NCBI GenBank assembly: GCA_015057455.1
Contig: SVEH01000019.1
Coordinates: 1 to 64,000, forward strand
Source: Lachnospiraceae bacterium
GTDB lineage: Bacteria; Bacillota; Clostridia; Lachnospirales; Lachnospiraceae
Direction of reading: 5' to 3'
Length of the DNA stretch: 64,000 nucleotides
Shown: positions 8,686-17,020 of the stretch, piece by piece
How the letters are laid out: every line of letters starts with the position of its first letter
How positions within the stretch are numbered: position 1 is the first letter of the stretch
The notes under the pieces: generated by a model
Told to the model about the DNA's origin: nothing
Databases searched by the model: none
The model's input: the letters and a program-made list of their open reading frames with translations, nothing else
Position numbers and translations under genes: made by a program

Positions 8686-9567
8686 TTATTGTGCCACCTT
8701 TCTTACATGGAAACCTTCTCCATGCACTTCATTAGACTCCATAATTATCATAAACTGACTTGGATCAACTTCCTTGGCAGTCTTTTCAACCTGGAACATC
8801 TCCTTATTACTACAAGCAACCATAACTACTTGTTTATCATCCAACTGATATCCACCCTTAGCAGTAAGAATTGTTGAACCACGACCACACGCTAAATCAA
8901 TTGCTATGCACATCTCTCTTCCCTTTTCTGTAATTATAAATGCTAACTTTCCAGCATTCAAACCATACATTAATTTATTAGTAACTACTGCATAACAAGT
9001 ATTAATAATCAAACCATATATAACTCCATCTATATCTTTAAATATAAATGATCCTATTAATATAATAACCAAATCTGTTACAAATATTAGCGAGCCCAAT
9101 TGCAAATGTGGTTTTTTAGCCTTTATTGCCATTACAATAAAATCAGAACCACCTGTAGATGAATTACGAGTATATATAAGTGCATATCCTAAGCCGCCTA
9201 ACATACCTGTAGCTAGTGCTGCAAGCATTTTATCTCCCTCATACGTAGGAAATATAGGGGCTACATAATCAAGTATAATGGATGACATTATCATACACCT
9301 AAGAGACTTAAGCAAAAATCTCTTACCTATTACTTTCCAACACAATATTGCAACTGGTACATTTAGAAATATAGTTGACAGACCCATAGGTATCTTAAAC
9401 AATCTATATAAAATTAATGCAATTCCTGAAAATCCTGTCATAAGGAATTCTGATGATGCAGCAAAATTATACAAAGCTGCCGCTGTAAGAATACTTCCAA
9501 TTAACTCATACACAATATCTACTACTGTTTCATCTTTTATAATTTCTTTTTTCCAAATGCTTTCCAT
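8686..9567 (-). CDS. YitT-family membrane protein (293 aa)
   Basis: About five or six transmembrane helices in the first ~205 residues (for example LIGSILTAAALYNFAASSEF, GIALILYRLFKIPMGL, ALATGMLGGLGYALIY with TGGSD) form the YitT/DUF161 domain. The soluble C-terminus (about 210-293) is the DUF2179 domain, which has a PII-like fold and ends in the family-typical DPSQFMIIMESNEVHGEGF. Function is not established for the family. The gene has AGAGGATG upstream of its ATG, and its own promoter with an early leader hairpin. Confidence 0.9.
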   Translation of the reverse strand: MESIWKKEIIKDETVVDIVYELIGSILTAAALYNFAASSEFLMTGFSGIALILYRLFKIPMGLSTIFLNVPVAILCWKVIGKRFLLKSLRCMIMSSIILDYVAPIFPTYEGDKMLAALATGMLGGLGYALIYTRNSSTGGSDFIVMAIKAKKPHLQLGSLIFVTDLVIILIGSFIFKDIDGVIYGLIINTCYAVVTNKLMYGLNAGKLAFIITEKGREMCIAIDLACGRGSTILTAKGGYQLDDKQVVMVACSNKEMFQVEKTAKEVDPSQFMIIMESNEVHGEGFHVRKVAQ

Positions 9568-9659
9568 AAATAAACATCCTCTTTCATTTATTTCCCAATA
9601 ACTAACCCTTCTAGCATAAATTCCTATCCTTATAATTCTAGTATATGCTAAACAACTAA

Positions 9660-9706
9660 AGAGCGCCTACAGATTATTAAAAAACCTTATAATCCGCAAA
9701 CGCTCT
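9660..9706 (-). terminator. Stem-loop in yitT leader / terminator of the GTPase gene
   Basis: AGAGCG...GGATTAT and ATAATCTG...GCGCTCT form a long imperfect stem on the minus strand followed by CTTTAGTTGTTT. It lies downstream of the GTPase-NYN gene and directly after the promoter at 9719-9747. It may therefore terminate read-through, attenuate yitT, or both. Confidence 0.55.
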
Positions 9707-9718
9707 TCATCAATAAAC

Positions 9719-9747
9719 ATTTTACTCTTTTATATTAATAATGTCAA
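9719..9747 (-). promoter_or_regulatory. Promoter for the YitT-type gene
   Basis: TTGACA (9747-9742) and TAAAAT (9724-9719) on the minus strand with 17-bp spacing. A transcript would start near 9712 and immediately enter the stem-loop at 9706-9660. Confidence 0.6.
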
Positions 9748-9807
9748 TTGTAATACTTAACTATTATTTTATTTTGTTTTTATCTATTTTCACTAATGCT
9801 ATCTTTA

Positions 9808-12477
9808 TTAAAATTCAACCTTACCTAATCTTACATCTTCTAAATGTTTAATAGATTCTTCCGGTAAATTGTCAAATAAATAGTTTTTTCTACTATTACC
9901 TCTATTTAAATGATTCTCTCGTATATTAATATCTACGCTTTCTATCTCTTTCTTAAATTCTCCCGCTGATATCTTCATTGCCCCTCCACCAGTTATAATA
10001 ACTTGTTCTAATATATCTGATGTTGCAACTCTAACATTATATTTCTTGCTTATTTCTCTAACTGTTTTCTCTATATAAGCATCAGCAGTTTCCTTTTCTT
10101 TCGTATATACTACATAGATATTATGATATTTGAAAATCTCTCCTTGATTACCATCTACTTTATAAGCATCAAACACCAATATTACTGTATTTTTCACAAA
10201 TCCTTGATAATTGCATAGGATATCCATTAGTTTATTTCTTGCAGCTTCTAAATTAATATCTCCAAGTTCTTTTAACTCTTCCCATGCAAATATAATATTA
10301 TATCCATCTACCAAAAGATATTCTTCTTTTTTATTCTCTGGCTTATACTTATAAGGTTTCTCCGCATTACTTCCCTTATTATAACTAACGCTATCTGGCT
10401 CCTTATATCGTTTTATTTCGCCATAAGTTCTAGTAAATATCTCATGTAATTCCATACTTTCTTGCTTATGTTTATTGTATTCTTCGCCTCTAGTATAATT
10501 TACACTAAAATTACTACATTCCGCTTCTTCCGCAATAGCTTGCTTTTTCTCTTTTTTAAGCAAATAGCTCTCTATATGCATATAATCAAACACTTCATCC
10601 CATGATACATTAAATCCAGCTCCATGAGCACAGAATACTGAACCTGTAGGATTATCTAAATCACTTTCTGGATTATAATTAATCTGTTCTATTATCTCTT
10701 CTTGATTATGACATGGTTCATATCCTTTAAATTCATAATAGATATTGCCTAATCCTCTTGTATAGGATATTACTTCTCTACTATATCCTTGCATCTTTGA
10801 CACAGGTGCAACACCCGTTATCACTGACATATCGCCTTCTATATCGGGCCCTTTAAATGTACCATTCATAAGACCAATATCTGACATAGCTCTTCCTACC
10901 ATATCTGTAGGTACTTCTAATCTATATTCATATATAGGTTCCAACAAAATGGATTTTGCTTGTCTCAACCCCTGTCTTACAGCTCTGTATGTTGATTGTC
11001 TAAAATCTCCACCTTCTGTATGTTTAAGATGAGCCTTACCTGCTACTAGAGTTATCTTTATATCTGTTATTTCTGATCCTGTTAAAACACCTACATGTTG
11101 TTTTTCTTTCAAATGCGTAAGAATAAGCCTTTGCCAGTTTTTATCTAATACATCTTCACTACATTCTGTATCAATAGCAATTCCGCTACCTCGCTCGCCT
11201 GGTTCCATTAGTAAATGAACTTCTGAATAATGTCTTAAAGGCTCATAATGGCCTACTCCTTCTACTACATTATCAATAGTTTCTTTATATACTATACTTC
11301 CTTCACTAAAGGTAACTTCTATATTAAACCTATCTTTTATAATATTTTGCAACACTTCAATCTGAACTTCCCCCATTACCATAGCATGAATTTCATTTAA
11401 CTTTTCATTCCATTTGATATGAAGCTGTGGATCTTCTTCTTGTAATACACACAAATCTATATATGTTTTATGAACATCACACTCTTTAGGAAGATTTATT
11501 GTATATGACAATACTGGCTCTATATACACCTCATTCTCATCACACTCATTGCCTAAACCTTGCCCTACATATGTACTTGAAAGTCCTGAAACTGCACATA
11601 TTGCTCCTGCTTCTAACCCATTAACCGTATTATATTTTGCCCCAGAATAAATGTATATTTGATTTACTTTCTCATCGTTAATAACTTGTTTTACTGATAA
11701 TTTACCACCAGTTATCTTCATATGAGTAAGTCTATTACCACTACTATCTCTACTTATCTTGTATACTTTAGCACTAAACTCTTCTCCATATTCCTTACAG
11801 ATGGTATATGTTTCCAATCCCTTTAAAAACTCTTCTATTCCTTCTATCTTTAAAGCCGAACCATAAAAACATGGATACATTCTCCTTTCATATATGCATT
11901 TTATTATATCTTCACGGGAGATTTCTTCTCCCTCTAAATATTTTTCCATTAAACCTTCGTCGCACATTGCAACATTTTCTAACCACTCATCACTACCTAT
12001 ACATGTAAAATCCACACAATTACTATCGAACTTTTCTCTTATTTGATTAGCAATCCACTCTTTGTCTGCCAAATCTTGATCCATTTTATTTATAAAGATA
12101 AATGTAGGAACACTATAATTCTCTAAAAGCTTCCACAATGTTTTTATATGTCCTTCTATTCTATCCACACCATTCACAACTAATATTGCATAATCTAATA
12201 CTTTTAAAGTTCTCTCCATCTCAGCACTAAAATCAATATGTCCCGGTGTATCTAACAACATAACTTCTTTATTCTCTAAATTAAACACTGCTTGTTTTGA
12301 AAATATCGTTATACCTCTATCTTTTTCTTGTTCATCTGTATCTAAATAAGCATCTTTATGATCAACTCTTCCAAGTTTTCTTATAATACCACTTGTGTAA
12401 AGTATACTTTCTGCCAAAGTTGTCTTCCCTGCATCTACATGGGCAAGTACACCTACAACTATTCTGTTATTTTCCAT
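9808..12477 (-). CDS. Tet(M)-like ribosome-protection GTPase fused to YacP/Rae1-type NYN ribonuclease (889 aa)
   Basis: Residues ~1-640 are an EF-G/Tet(M)-like translational GTPase: P-loop GVLAHVDAGKTTLAE, switch DRGITIFSK, DTPGHIDF, NKMD, then domains II-V including the RPP-like EVQIEVLQNIIKDRFNIEV and LLEPIYEYRLEVP. After a ~70-residue linker, residues ~718-850 match the YacP/Rae1 NYN (PIN-like) nuclease from end to end: LLVDGYNIIFAWEELKE, VILVFDAYKV, VVYTKEKETADAYIE, RVATSDILEQ, GGGAMKISA. The acidic residues expected at the active site are present. Tet(M)/Tet(O) bind the A-site region and release tetracycline; Rae1 cleaves mRNA in the ribosomal A site. The fusion therefore suggests a factor that docks on stalled ribosomes and cuts mRNA (inference). 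The ATG at 12477 (AAAAGGA 11 nt upstream) is preferred over an upstream TTG lacking a ribosome binding site. Cotranscribed with the HNH gene 26 bp upstream. Confidence 0.9.
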   Translation of the reverse strand: MENNRIVVGVLAHVDAGKTTLAESILYTSGIIRKLGRVDHKDAYLDTDEQEKDRGITIFSKQAVFNLENKEVMLLDTPGHIDFSAEMERTLKVLDYAILVVNGVDRIEGHIKTLWKLLENYSVPTFIFINKMDQDLADKEWIANQIREKFDSNCVDFTCIGSDEWLENVAMCDEGLMEKYLEGEEISREDIIKCIYERRMYPCFYGSALKIEGIEEFLKGLETYTICKEYGEEFSAKVYKISRDSSGNRLTHMKITGGKLSVKQVINDEKVNQIYIYSGAKYNTVNGLEAGAICAVSGLSSTYVGQGLGNECDENEVYIEPVLSYTINLPKECDVHKTYIDLCVLQEEDPQLHIKWNEKLNEIHAMVMGEVQIEVLQNIIKDRFNIEVTFSEGSIVYKETIDNVVEGVGHYEPLRHYSEVHLLMEPGERGSGIAIDTECSEDVLDKNWQRLILTHLKEKQHVGVLTGSEITDIKITLVAGKAHLKHTEGGDFRQSTYRAVRQGLRQAKSILLEPIYEYRLEVPTDMVGRAMSDIGLMNGTFKGPDIEGDMSVITGVAPVSKMQGYSREVISYTRGLGNIYYEFKGYEPCHNQEEIIEQINYNPESDLDNPTGSVFCAHGAGFNVSWDEVFDYMHIESYLLKKEKKQAIAEEAECSNFSVNYTRGEEYNKHKQESMELHEIFTRTYGEIKRYKEPDSVSYNKGSNAEKPYKYKPENKKEEYLLVDGYNIIFAWEELKELGDINLEAARNKLMDILCNYQGFVKNTVILVFDAYKVDGNQGEIFKYHNIYVVYTKEKETADAYIEKTVREISKKYNVRVATSDILEQVIITGGGAMKISAGEFKKEIESVDINIRENHLNRGNSRKNYLFDNLPEESIKHLEDVRLGKVEF

Positions 12478-12503
12478 CTCTATGTCTATCCTTTTCAACT
12501 AAC

Positions 12504-13313
12504 CTAAAATTTATCACTTTTACCCAAATTACATCTATCACATAATGTTTGTAGATTATCTGGTTGAGTTTTACCACCTTTTGCAATAGGCTTTATATGA
12601 TCAACATGAAGTTTAGCACCTTCTTTAGCTGTCACTCCACATATTTGACATCTATAATTATCTCTTTTTAATATATCATACCTAAGAGAATCTGTCATCT
12701 TATTACGTTCTTTTCTCTTTTGTTCCTCAAATGTTTCCTTTGTTTCAATCTCTTTTTTTACATTATAATATAAAGCTTTCACCTTTTCATAATTATACTC
12801 CCTATGCTTTTCATAAATATTCTTACCTTTAGGTGATACATATTTTGCAGAAAGAAATATATGAATTTTCAATCTTGGCTGGATTTTTACATTGGCACAT
12901 ACTTTATCCTCTATCCTTTTAAATCCTCTTCCTGTCATTTTATATTCTTGTAATTGTTTTGGGGTTACCACAGACTTAATTTCTTTTAAATTAGAACAAT
13001 ATAGATTATACTTTTTATTATTATCCTCTACCTTCTTAATTATATTACTAATATTACGTTCATTATTTTCAATAATATACATCATATAATCATCAAGATT
13101 AAGTTTATCAAAACTTTTCTTTGAATGACACTGACTTGTAAACTTATAACATTCTGCATGAATTCTATGAAAATCCTGCTCATCATTAAGACACAATGTC
13201 TTCCTATATCTAACGCTTTCAGCTTTAACTATTAGCTCATTTCTCTTCAAAACTACAACTAACAATAAAATCATTATTGCTAATATAACATATGGCAACA
13301 AAATAAAGTTCAT
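12504..13313 (-). CDS. Membrane-anchored HNH endonuclease (269 aa)
   Basis: An N-terminal transmembrane helix (residues ~4-23, ILLPYVILAIMILLLVVVL) is followed by ~180 charged, helical residues with no recognised domain. A C-terminal HNH domain follows (~210-269): RYDILKRDNYRCQICG, LHVDHIKPIAKGGKTQPDN, LQTLCDRCNLGKSDKF. The two CXXC pairs and the H-DH core are complete. The orientation of the single helix and the positive residues after it predict a cytoplasmic nuclease tethered to the membrane. TAGGTGG precedes the ATG. It is the first gene of the operon with the GTPase-NYN fusion, behind a promoter and a leader hairpin. DNA or RNA as substrate cannot be told from sequence. Confidence 0.85.
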   Translation of the reverse strand: MNFILLPYVILAIMILLLVVVLKRNELIVKAESVRYRKTLCLNDEQDFHRIHAECYKFTSQCHSKKSFDKLNLDDYMMYIIENNERNISNIIKKVEDNNKKYNLYCSNLKEIKSVVTPKQLQEYKMTGRGFKRIEDKVCANVKIQPRLKIHIFLSAKYVSPKGKNIYEKHREYNYEKVKALYYNVKKEIETKETFEEQKRKERNKMTDSLRYDILKRDNYRCQICGVTAKEGAKLHVDHIKPIAKGGKTQPDNLQTLCDRCNLGKSDKF

Positions 13314-13342
13314 TTTACCACCTACTTACATTAAAACAAATA

Positions 13343-13376
13343 AGGCCTTCTTACAATATATCTTGCAAGAAGACCT
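13343..13376 (-). terminator. Leader hairpin with U-run before the HNH gene (possible attenuator)
   Basis: On the minus strand AGGTCTTCTTGCA pairs with TGTAAGAAGGCCT around a short loop, followed by TTATTTGTTTT, a terminator shape. It lies inside the ~84-nt leader between the promoter at 13404-13432 and the HNH start codon, so it could be a transcription attenuator. It may also serve as terminator of the upstream dapF-like gene, for which no other hairpin is seen. Confidence 0.65.
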
Positions 13377-13403
13377 GCAAATAACAATAATAAAACTACT
13401 GCT

Positions 13404-13432
13404 ATTATACCCAATATTTAGGATTTTTTCAA
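13404..13432 (-). promoter_or_regulatory. Promoter of the HNH / GTPase-NYN operon
   Basis: TTGAAA (13432-13427) and TATAAT (13409-13404) on the minus strand with 17-bp spacing. Predicted transcription start near 13397, upstream of the leader hairpin. Confidence 0.7.
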
Positions 13433-13544
13433 TTATATTTACTATATATAGTACTTATTTCCTTATTACTCACCATTATAATTGTTATCAGCTTGCAGTG
13501 TTACCATCTATATTTGTGCATTATATACATGTATTTTATATATC

Positions 13545-14405
13545 CTATTCTTCCTCTAAGTCATCTACAAAAAATCCATCAAACAATACCATTTCACCAA
13601 TATACTGAACACTACCTGTCATAAACACATTCCAATCTTCATCTATTTTTATCTCTAGTGTTCCACCTGGCATATGAACATTAACTTCATTCTCTACCAA
13701 ACCTAGTTTATATGCCGCTCCCGCAGCTGCACAACTACTACTTCCTGATGCTAATGTATATCCTGCACCTCTTTCATAAATCTCTATGTTAATATTATGT
13801 CTATCTACTACTTTTATAATCTGTGTATTTATCTTATTAGGAAAATACTCTGCTTCTACTGAATGCTTTCCTATCTCACATGCAAGTTCTTTATTTATCT
13901 CCTCAAGAGGAATTATACAATGGGGATTACCAAGAGTTACACATGTTGCTTTATATTCTTTGTTATTAAACACCATTGGTATATCTACTGTCTCTTGCGG
14001 TGTATTAATACATCCTATTTCCTCTCTATCAAAGCTTAATTTACCCATAGATACAGTCATATTAGTTCCTCGCTTATTATTAAATCTTACATAAACGTCT
14101 CCACCTAATGTATTAAGCATAAACTCATTATCTTTAATGTAACCATTGTCTTTCAAATACTTAGCAAATATTCTTACACCATTACCACTTTTTTCTGCTT
14201 CTGTCCCATCTGGATTATATATCTTCATAGATATCTTATCACCTTTTGTAATAGGTCCAACTAATATTCCATCAGAACCAAATCCAAAATTTCTATTACA
14301 TACTTTTTTTATCTCATCAATAGTTATTTTCTTACTATTCTTAGACTCATCAAATACTAAATAATCATTACCTAGTCCATGATATTTATGAAATGTAAAA
14401 GCCAT
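13545..14405 (-). CDS. DapF-family epimerase homologue with both catalytic Cys replaced by Ser (286 aa)
   Basis: The whole protein follows diaminopimelate epimerase: FHKYHGLGNDYLVFD, NFGFGSDGILVGP, NPDGTEAEKSGNGVRIFAKYL, VTLGNPHCII, ERGAGYTLASGSSSCAAAG and MTGSVQYIGE. True DapF uses two cysteines in CGNG and ACGTG motifs. Here the codons encode Ser73 (SGNG) and Ser220 (ASGSS). Length and spacing are otherwise normal, so this is not a decayed gene. It may be an epimerase or racemase using serine or another base, a binding protein, or an enzyme acting on another amino acid. A canonical dapF may exist elsewhere. The ATG follows AGAGAGGTAGAGAT. No other lysine genes are adjacent. Confidence 0.85.
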   Translation of the reverse strand: MAFTFHKYHGLGNDYLVFDESKNSKKITIDEIKKVCNRNFGFGSDGILVGPITKGDKISMKIYNPDGTEAEKSGNGVRIFAKYLKDNGYIKDNEFMLNTLGGDVYVRFNNKRGTNMTVSMGKLSFDREEIGCINTPQETVDIPMVFNNKEYKATCVTLGNPHCIIPLEEINKELACEIGKHSVEAEYFPNKINTQIIKVVDRHNINIEIYERGAGYTLASGSSSCAAAGAAYKLGLVENEVNVHMPGGTLEIKIDEDWNVFMTGSVQYIGEMVLFDGFFVDDLEEE

Positions 14406-14623
14406 ATCTCTACCTCTCTTTATTGCATAATTAGCTATATATTTATTATATTGATTATTATAAATTAAAATTCATAAAATCCTTATCATTTCTCCAATAT
14501 TTTACCTTTAATTATATTATTTTTCAATACTTTATCCTATAGATTTTATTTTATAGTTAATTATCTTGCTTATGTCTTCGATATTATAGATGGTCTACAA
14601 TTATATTACTAGGAGAGAAAAAT

Positions 14624-15754
14624 ATGAATTACGAGCATCAATCCAATACATACAATAGAAATTGTTTATTTATTACTATGATTACAATTCTAGGTGCATG
14701 GATTTTAAATGAAATCGGCATATTTATTGTAAATAAAGAATTAGCTAGATATGCTTATGTAACAAGTATAATTATCTTTATTCTTGCACTAACTATACTA
14801 CATTTTGCAGATTTTAATAAATCTTGGGTAAAATACTTTATTATCCTAACTGAAGTTCTTGTTCTAGGTATAATGGGTGTTTTCCAAACTTATCATATAG
14901 TATTATACTTTGCAGTTCCATTCTTAATGGCTGCCCATTATCACGAACGAAAACTATCCTATACTGTTTTTGCAATTTCGTGTATTAGTGTAGTTGCTGA
15001 TATAATTCTTGGATATCAATTTGGTATATGTGATATGAATATGGTAACATTTACAACAGATACTATTGCAACATATGGTAACAATGGTGAAGCAGCTGAA
15101 ATTATTATTAATTATTTAAATCCAGATATTGCTATAAAACTATTGACATTCTTTGCATTCCCAAGAATTGTAACATGTTTTGTATTCTTAAGAATGTCTA
15201 TATCTCTTGCAGCTTCTGGCAAACTAAAAGAAGATATGACAGAACAAGTTGCTTATGAAGGAGAACATGATAAAATGACAAATGTTTACAATAGAAATAA
15301 ATACTTAGCTACTATTAAAGAATATATTGAAACTGTAACGCCTGAAGGCGAAAAAGAAGAAGAAATTGGAATATTATATTTTGATATAGATAACCTTAAA
15401 GTAATAAATGATACATATAATCATGAAACCGGCGATAAACTCATATGTATGGCTGCACAAAGTCTTATATACGCATCATCCGACGGCATGGATATCTATC
15501 GCATCGGTGGAGATGAATTTGTTATAATTATACGCGATTGTTCACTTATCACATTAAAAGCGACTATTAAAGTATGGCGTAACGCCCTTAGATTAATTAA
15601 TGAACAAAGCAAAGATTTAAAATGTGAGATTTCTGTTGGCTGTTCTTGCGGACCAATAACTACAATAGAAAATCTTATTGAAGATGCAGATAAAAACATG
15701 TACGAAGATAAAAAGGCTAATAAAAAAGCTAAAGAAACAGTATCTACTATCTAA
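14624..15754 (+). CDS. Membrane diguanylate cyclase with GGDEF domain (376 aa)
   Basis: The first ~200 residues form about six transmembrane helices (for example ITILGAWILNEIGIFIV, VTSIIIFILALTILHF, YFIILTEVLVLGIMGVF), a MASE-like integral sensor. The C-terminal ~160 residues are a GGDEF domain with intact motif YRIGGDEFVIII and the metal-binding FDIDNLKVINDTYNHETGD. The inhibitory RXXD I-site is not visible before the motif. It should make c-di-GMP from GTP. AGGAGAG precedes the ATG. It stands alone on the plus strand and is followed by a strong hairpin terminator. It is a possible counterpart to the EAL phosphodiesterase at 2.9-5.2 kb. Confidence 0.92.
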   Translation: MNYEHQSNTYNRNCLFITMITILGAWILNEIGIFIVNKELARYAYVTSIIIFILALTILHFADFNKSWVKYFIILTEVLVLGIMGVFQTYHIVLYFAVPFLMAAHYHERKLSYTVFAISCISVVADIILGYQFGICDMNMVTFTTDTIATYGNNGEAAEIIINYLNPDIAIKLLTFFAFPRIVTCFVFLRMSISLAASGKLKEDMTEQVAYEGEHDKMTNVYNRNKYLATIKEYIETVTPEGEKEEEIGILYFDIDNLKVINDTYNHETGDKLICMAAQSLIYASSDGMDIYRIGGDEFVIIIRDCSLITLKATIKVWRNALRLINEQSKDLKCEISVGCSCGPITTIENLIEDADKNMYEDKKANKKAKETVSTI

Positions 15755-15850
15755 TCAACTAGAACTCGCAGAGCTACACCTCACGCCATGCACCTCGATT
15801 ACACTTCGCTTCATCTCGGTCACGGGCTTCGCCCTTTGTCGCAAAATATA

Positions 15851-15889
15851 AAAAGGCTCGGCTAAGAGTAAACTCTTGCCGAACCTTTT
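15851..15889. terminator. Bidirectional terminator between GGDEF gene and rpsI
   Basis: AAAAGGCTCGGC pairs imperfectly with GCCGAACCTTTT around AAGAGT-2 nt-ACTCTT, and the stem extends through AAATAT/ATATTT. It separates converging genes. A GC-richer stretch just upstream (15765-15845) holds a smaller GGGCTTCGCCC hairpin. Confidence 0.75.
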
Positions 15890-15927
15890 CATATTTAACG
15901 ACGCATGGCTCATTGCCATCGCGAATA

Positions 15928-16323
15928 CTATCTCTTTGAAAATTGAGGTGCACGACGTGCTCCCTTTAATCCGTATTTCTTTCTTTCTTTCATTCTTGGA
16001 TCTCTTGTTAAGAATCCTGCTTTCTTAAGAACTGGACGGAAATCTCCATCTACAGTTAATAAAGCTCTTGAAATACCGTGTCTGATTGCACCAGCTTGTC
16101 CAGTGAATCCACCACCAACAACGTTAACTTTAACATCATATTTATCTACTGTCTCAGTAGCTACAAGTGGTTGACGAACGATTGTCTTTAATGTATCTAA
16201 TCCGAAATACTCTTCTATATCTCTTTTATTAATAGTGATCTTACCAGTACCTGGTACTAAGTAAACTCTTGCTACACTACTTTTTCTTCTTCCTGTTCCA
16301 TAATAATTAGCTGTCTTTGCCAT
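15928..16323 (-). CDS. rpsI: 30S ribosomal protein S9
   Basis: This 131-aa protein has the S9 hallmarks [16 protein letters not shown] near the start, [19 protein letters not shown] in the middle, and the basic tail ending [11 protein letters not shown] that reaches the P-site tRNA. It follows rplM by 26 bp in the standard two-gene operon. Confidence 0.98.
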   Translation of the reverse strand: MAKTANYYGTGRRKSSVARVYLVPGTGKITINKRDIEEYFGLDTLKTIVRQPLVATETVDKYDVKVNVVGGGFTGQAGAIRHGISRALLTVDGDFRPVLKKAGFLTRDPRMKERKKYGLKGARRAPQFSKR

Positions 16324-16349
16324 AATTAATATCCTCCTTTCAACCTTTC

Positions 16350-16790
16350 CTAGTATCTACCTTTGATTTCTAATACTTCTGGTTTTTGAGCTGCATGATT
16401 ATGCTCTGGTCCAGCGTATACATGTAACTTATCTAACATATGTCTTCCTAAAGTTCCCTTTGGTAACATACCTTTAACTGCTAATCTAACAACCTCTGTT
16501 GGTTTCTTATCTAACATAACTCTTAAAGTAGTTTCTTTCATTCCACCAACATAGTCTGAATGATGATAATAAATCTTTTGGTCAAGTTTCTTTCCTGTAA
16601 CTTTAACCTTATCTGCATTAACTACTATTACATAATCACCTGTATCTACATGTGGTGTATATATAGGTTTATTCTTTCCTCTAAGCACTTTAGCGATTTC
16701 TGAAGTTAAACGTCCAAGTGTTTGACCTTCAGCATCTACTACATACCATTTTCTTTCAACTGATTGAGCGTTTGCCATAAAACTCTTCAT
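16350..16790 (-). CDS. rplM: 50S ribosomal protein L13
   Basis: 146 aa, with [20 protein letters not shown] at the N-terminus, [22 protein letters not shown]-like [20 protein letters not shown] and [14 protein letters not shown] at the end. The start is set at the ATG at 16790, with AAGGAGG 9 nt upstream. An in-frame ATG 27 bp earlier would place this ribosome binding site inside the gene and add residues not usual for L13. First gene of the rplM-rpsI operon behind a perfect promoter and a structured leader. Confidence 0.97.
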   Translation of the reverse strand: MKSFMANAQSVERKWYVVDAEGQTLGRLTSEIAKVLRGKNKPIYTPHVDTGDYVIVVNADKVKVTGKKLDQKIYYHHSDYVGGMKETTLRVMLDKKPTEVVRLAVKGMLPKGTLGRHMLDKLHVYAGPEHNHAAQKPEVLEIKGRY

Positions 16791-16817
16791 TTTGGTTTTC
16801 CTCCTTAAAAATTCCAT

Positions 16818-16918
16818 ACATCATTAAAACTTTAATATATATATATCTTCTAATTTATTTATGCTTAAAATACTATTCCGGGGCATTGGCCTAGTATTTT
16901 ATTAACCTCTTGTCGCAC
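16818..16918 (-). ncRNA. Probable L13 leader (rplM 5' untranslated region)
   Basis: The ~120-nt leader starts with GGTGCGACAAGAGG and contains the hairpin AATACTA-16 nt-TAGTATT at 16869-16898. Low-GC Gram-positives have an autoregulatory L13 leader at this position. Assignment is by position and general shape; the consensus could not be checked. Confidence 0.5.
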
Positions 16919-16924
16919 CGTAAT

Positions 16925-16953
16925 ATTATATAATACCTATTTTTGAGTGTCAA
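16925..16953 (-). promoter_or_regulatory. rplM-rpsI promoter
   Basis: TTGACA (16953-16948) and TATAAT (16930-16925) on the minus strand with 17-bp spacing, a perfect consensus promoter as expected for ribosomal protein genes. Confidence 0.9.
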
Positions 16954-16974
16954 GCATTTTAATCAAATCTTTTC

Positions 16975-17005
16975 AAAAAAGGTGTAGACATCGTCTACAC
17001 CTTTT
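16975..17005 (-). terminator. Terminator after the small membrane protein gene
   Basis: AAAAGGTGTAGAC-3 nt-GTCTACACCTTTTTT forms a near-perfect hairpin with U-run on the minus strand, 15 bp after the stop codon of the gene at 17021-17428. Confidence 0.85.
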
Positions 17006-17020
17006 ATAATCATCATATTA

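Noticed and set aside
13340..13420. 27-codon hydrophobic frame in the HNH leader (TTG start, ending RPYLF)
   Set aside because: Start codon lies at the promoter -10 and has no ribosome binding site; noted only as a possible leader peptide.
15765..15845. tRNA-like or small RNA gene in the GC-richer stretch before the rpsI terminator
   Set aside because: Small hairpins only; no cloverleaf or acceptor stem could be built.
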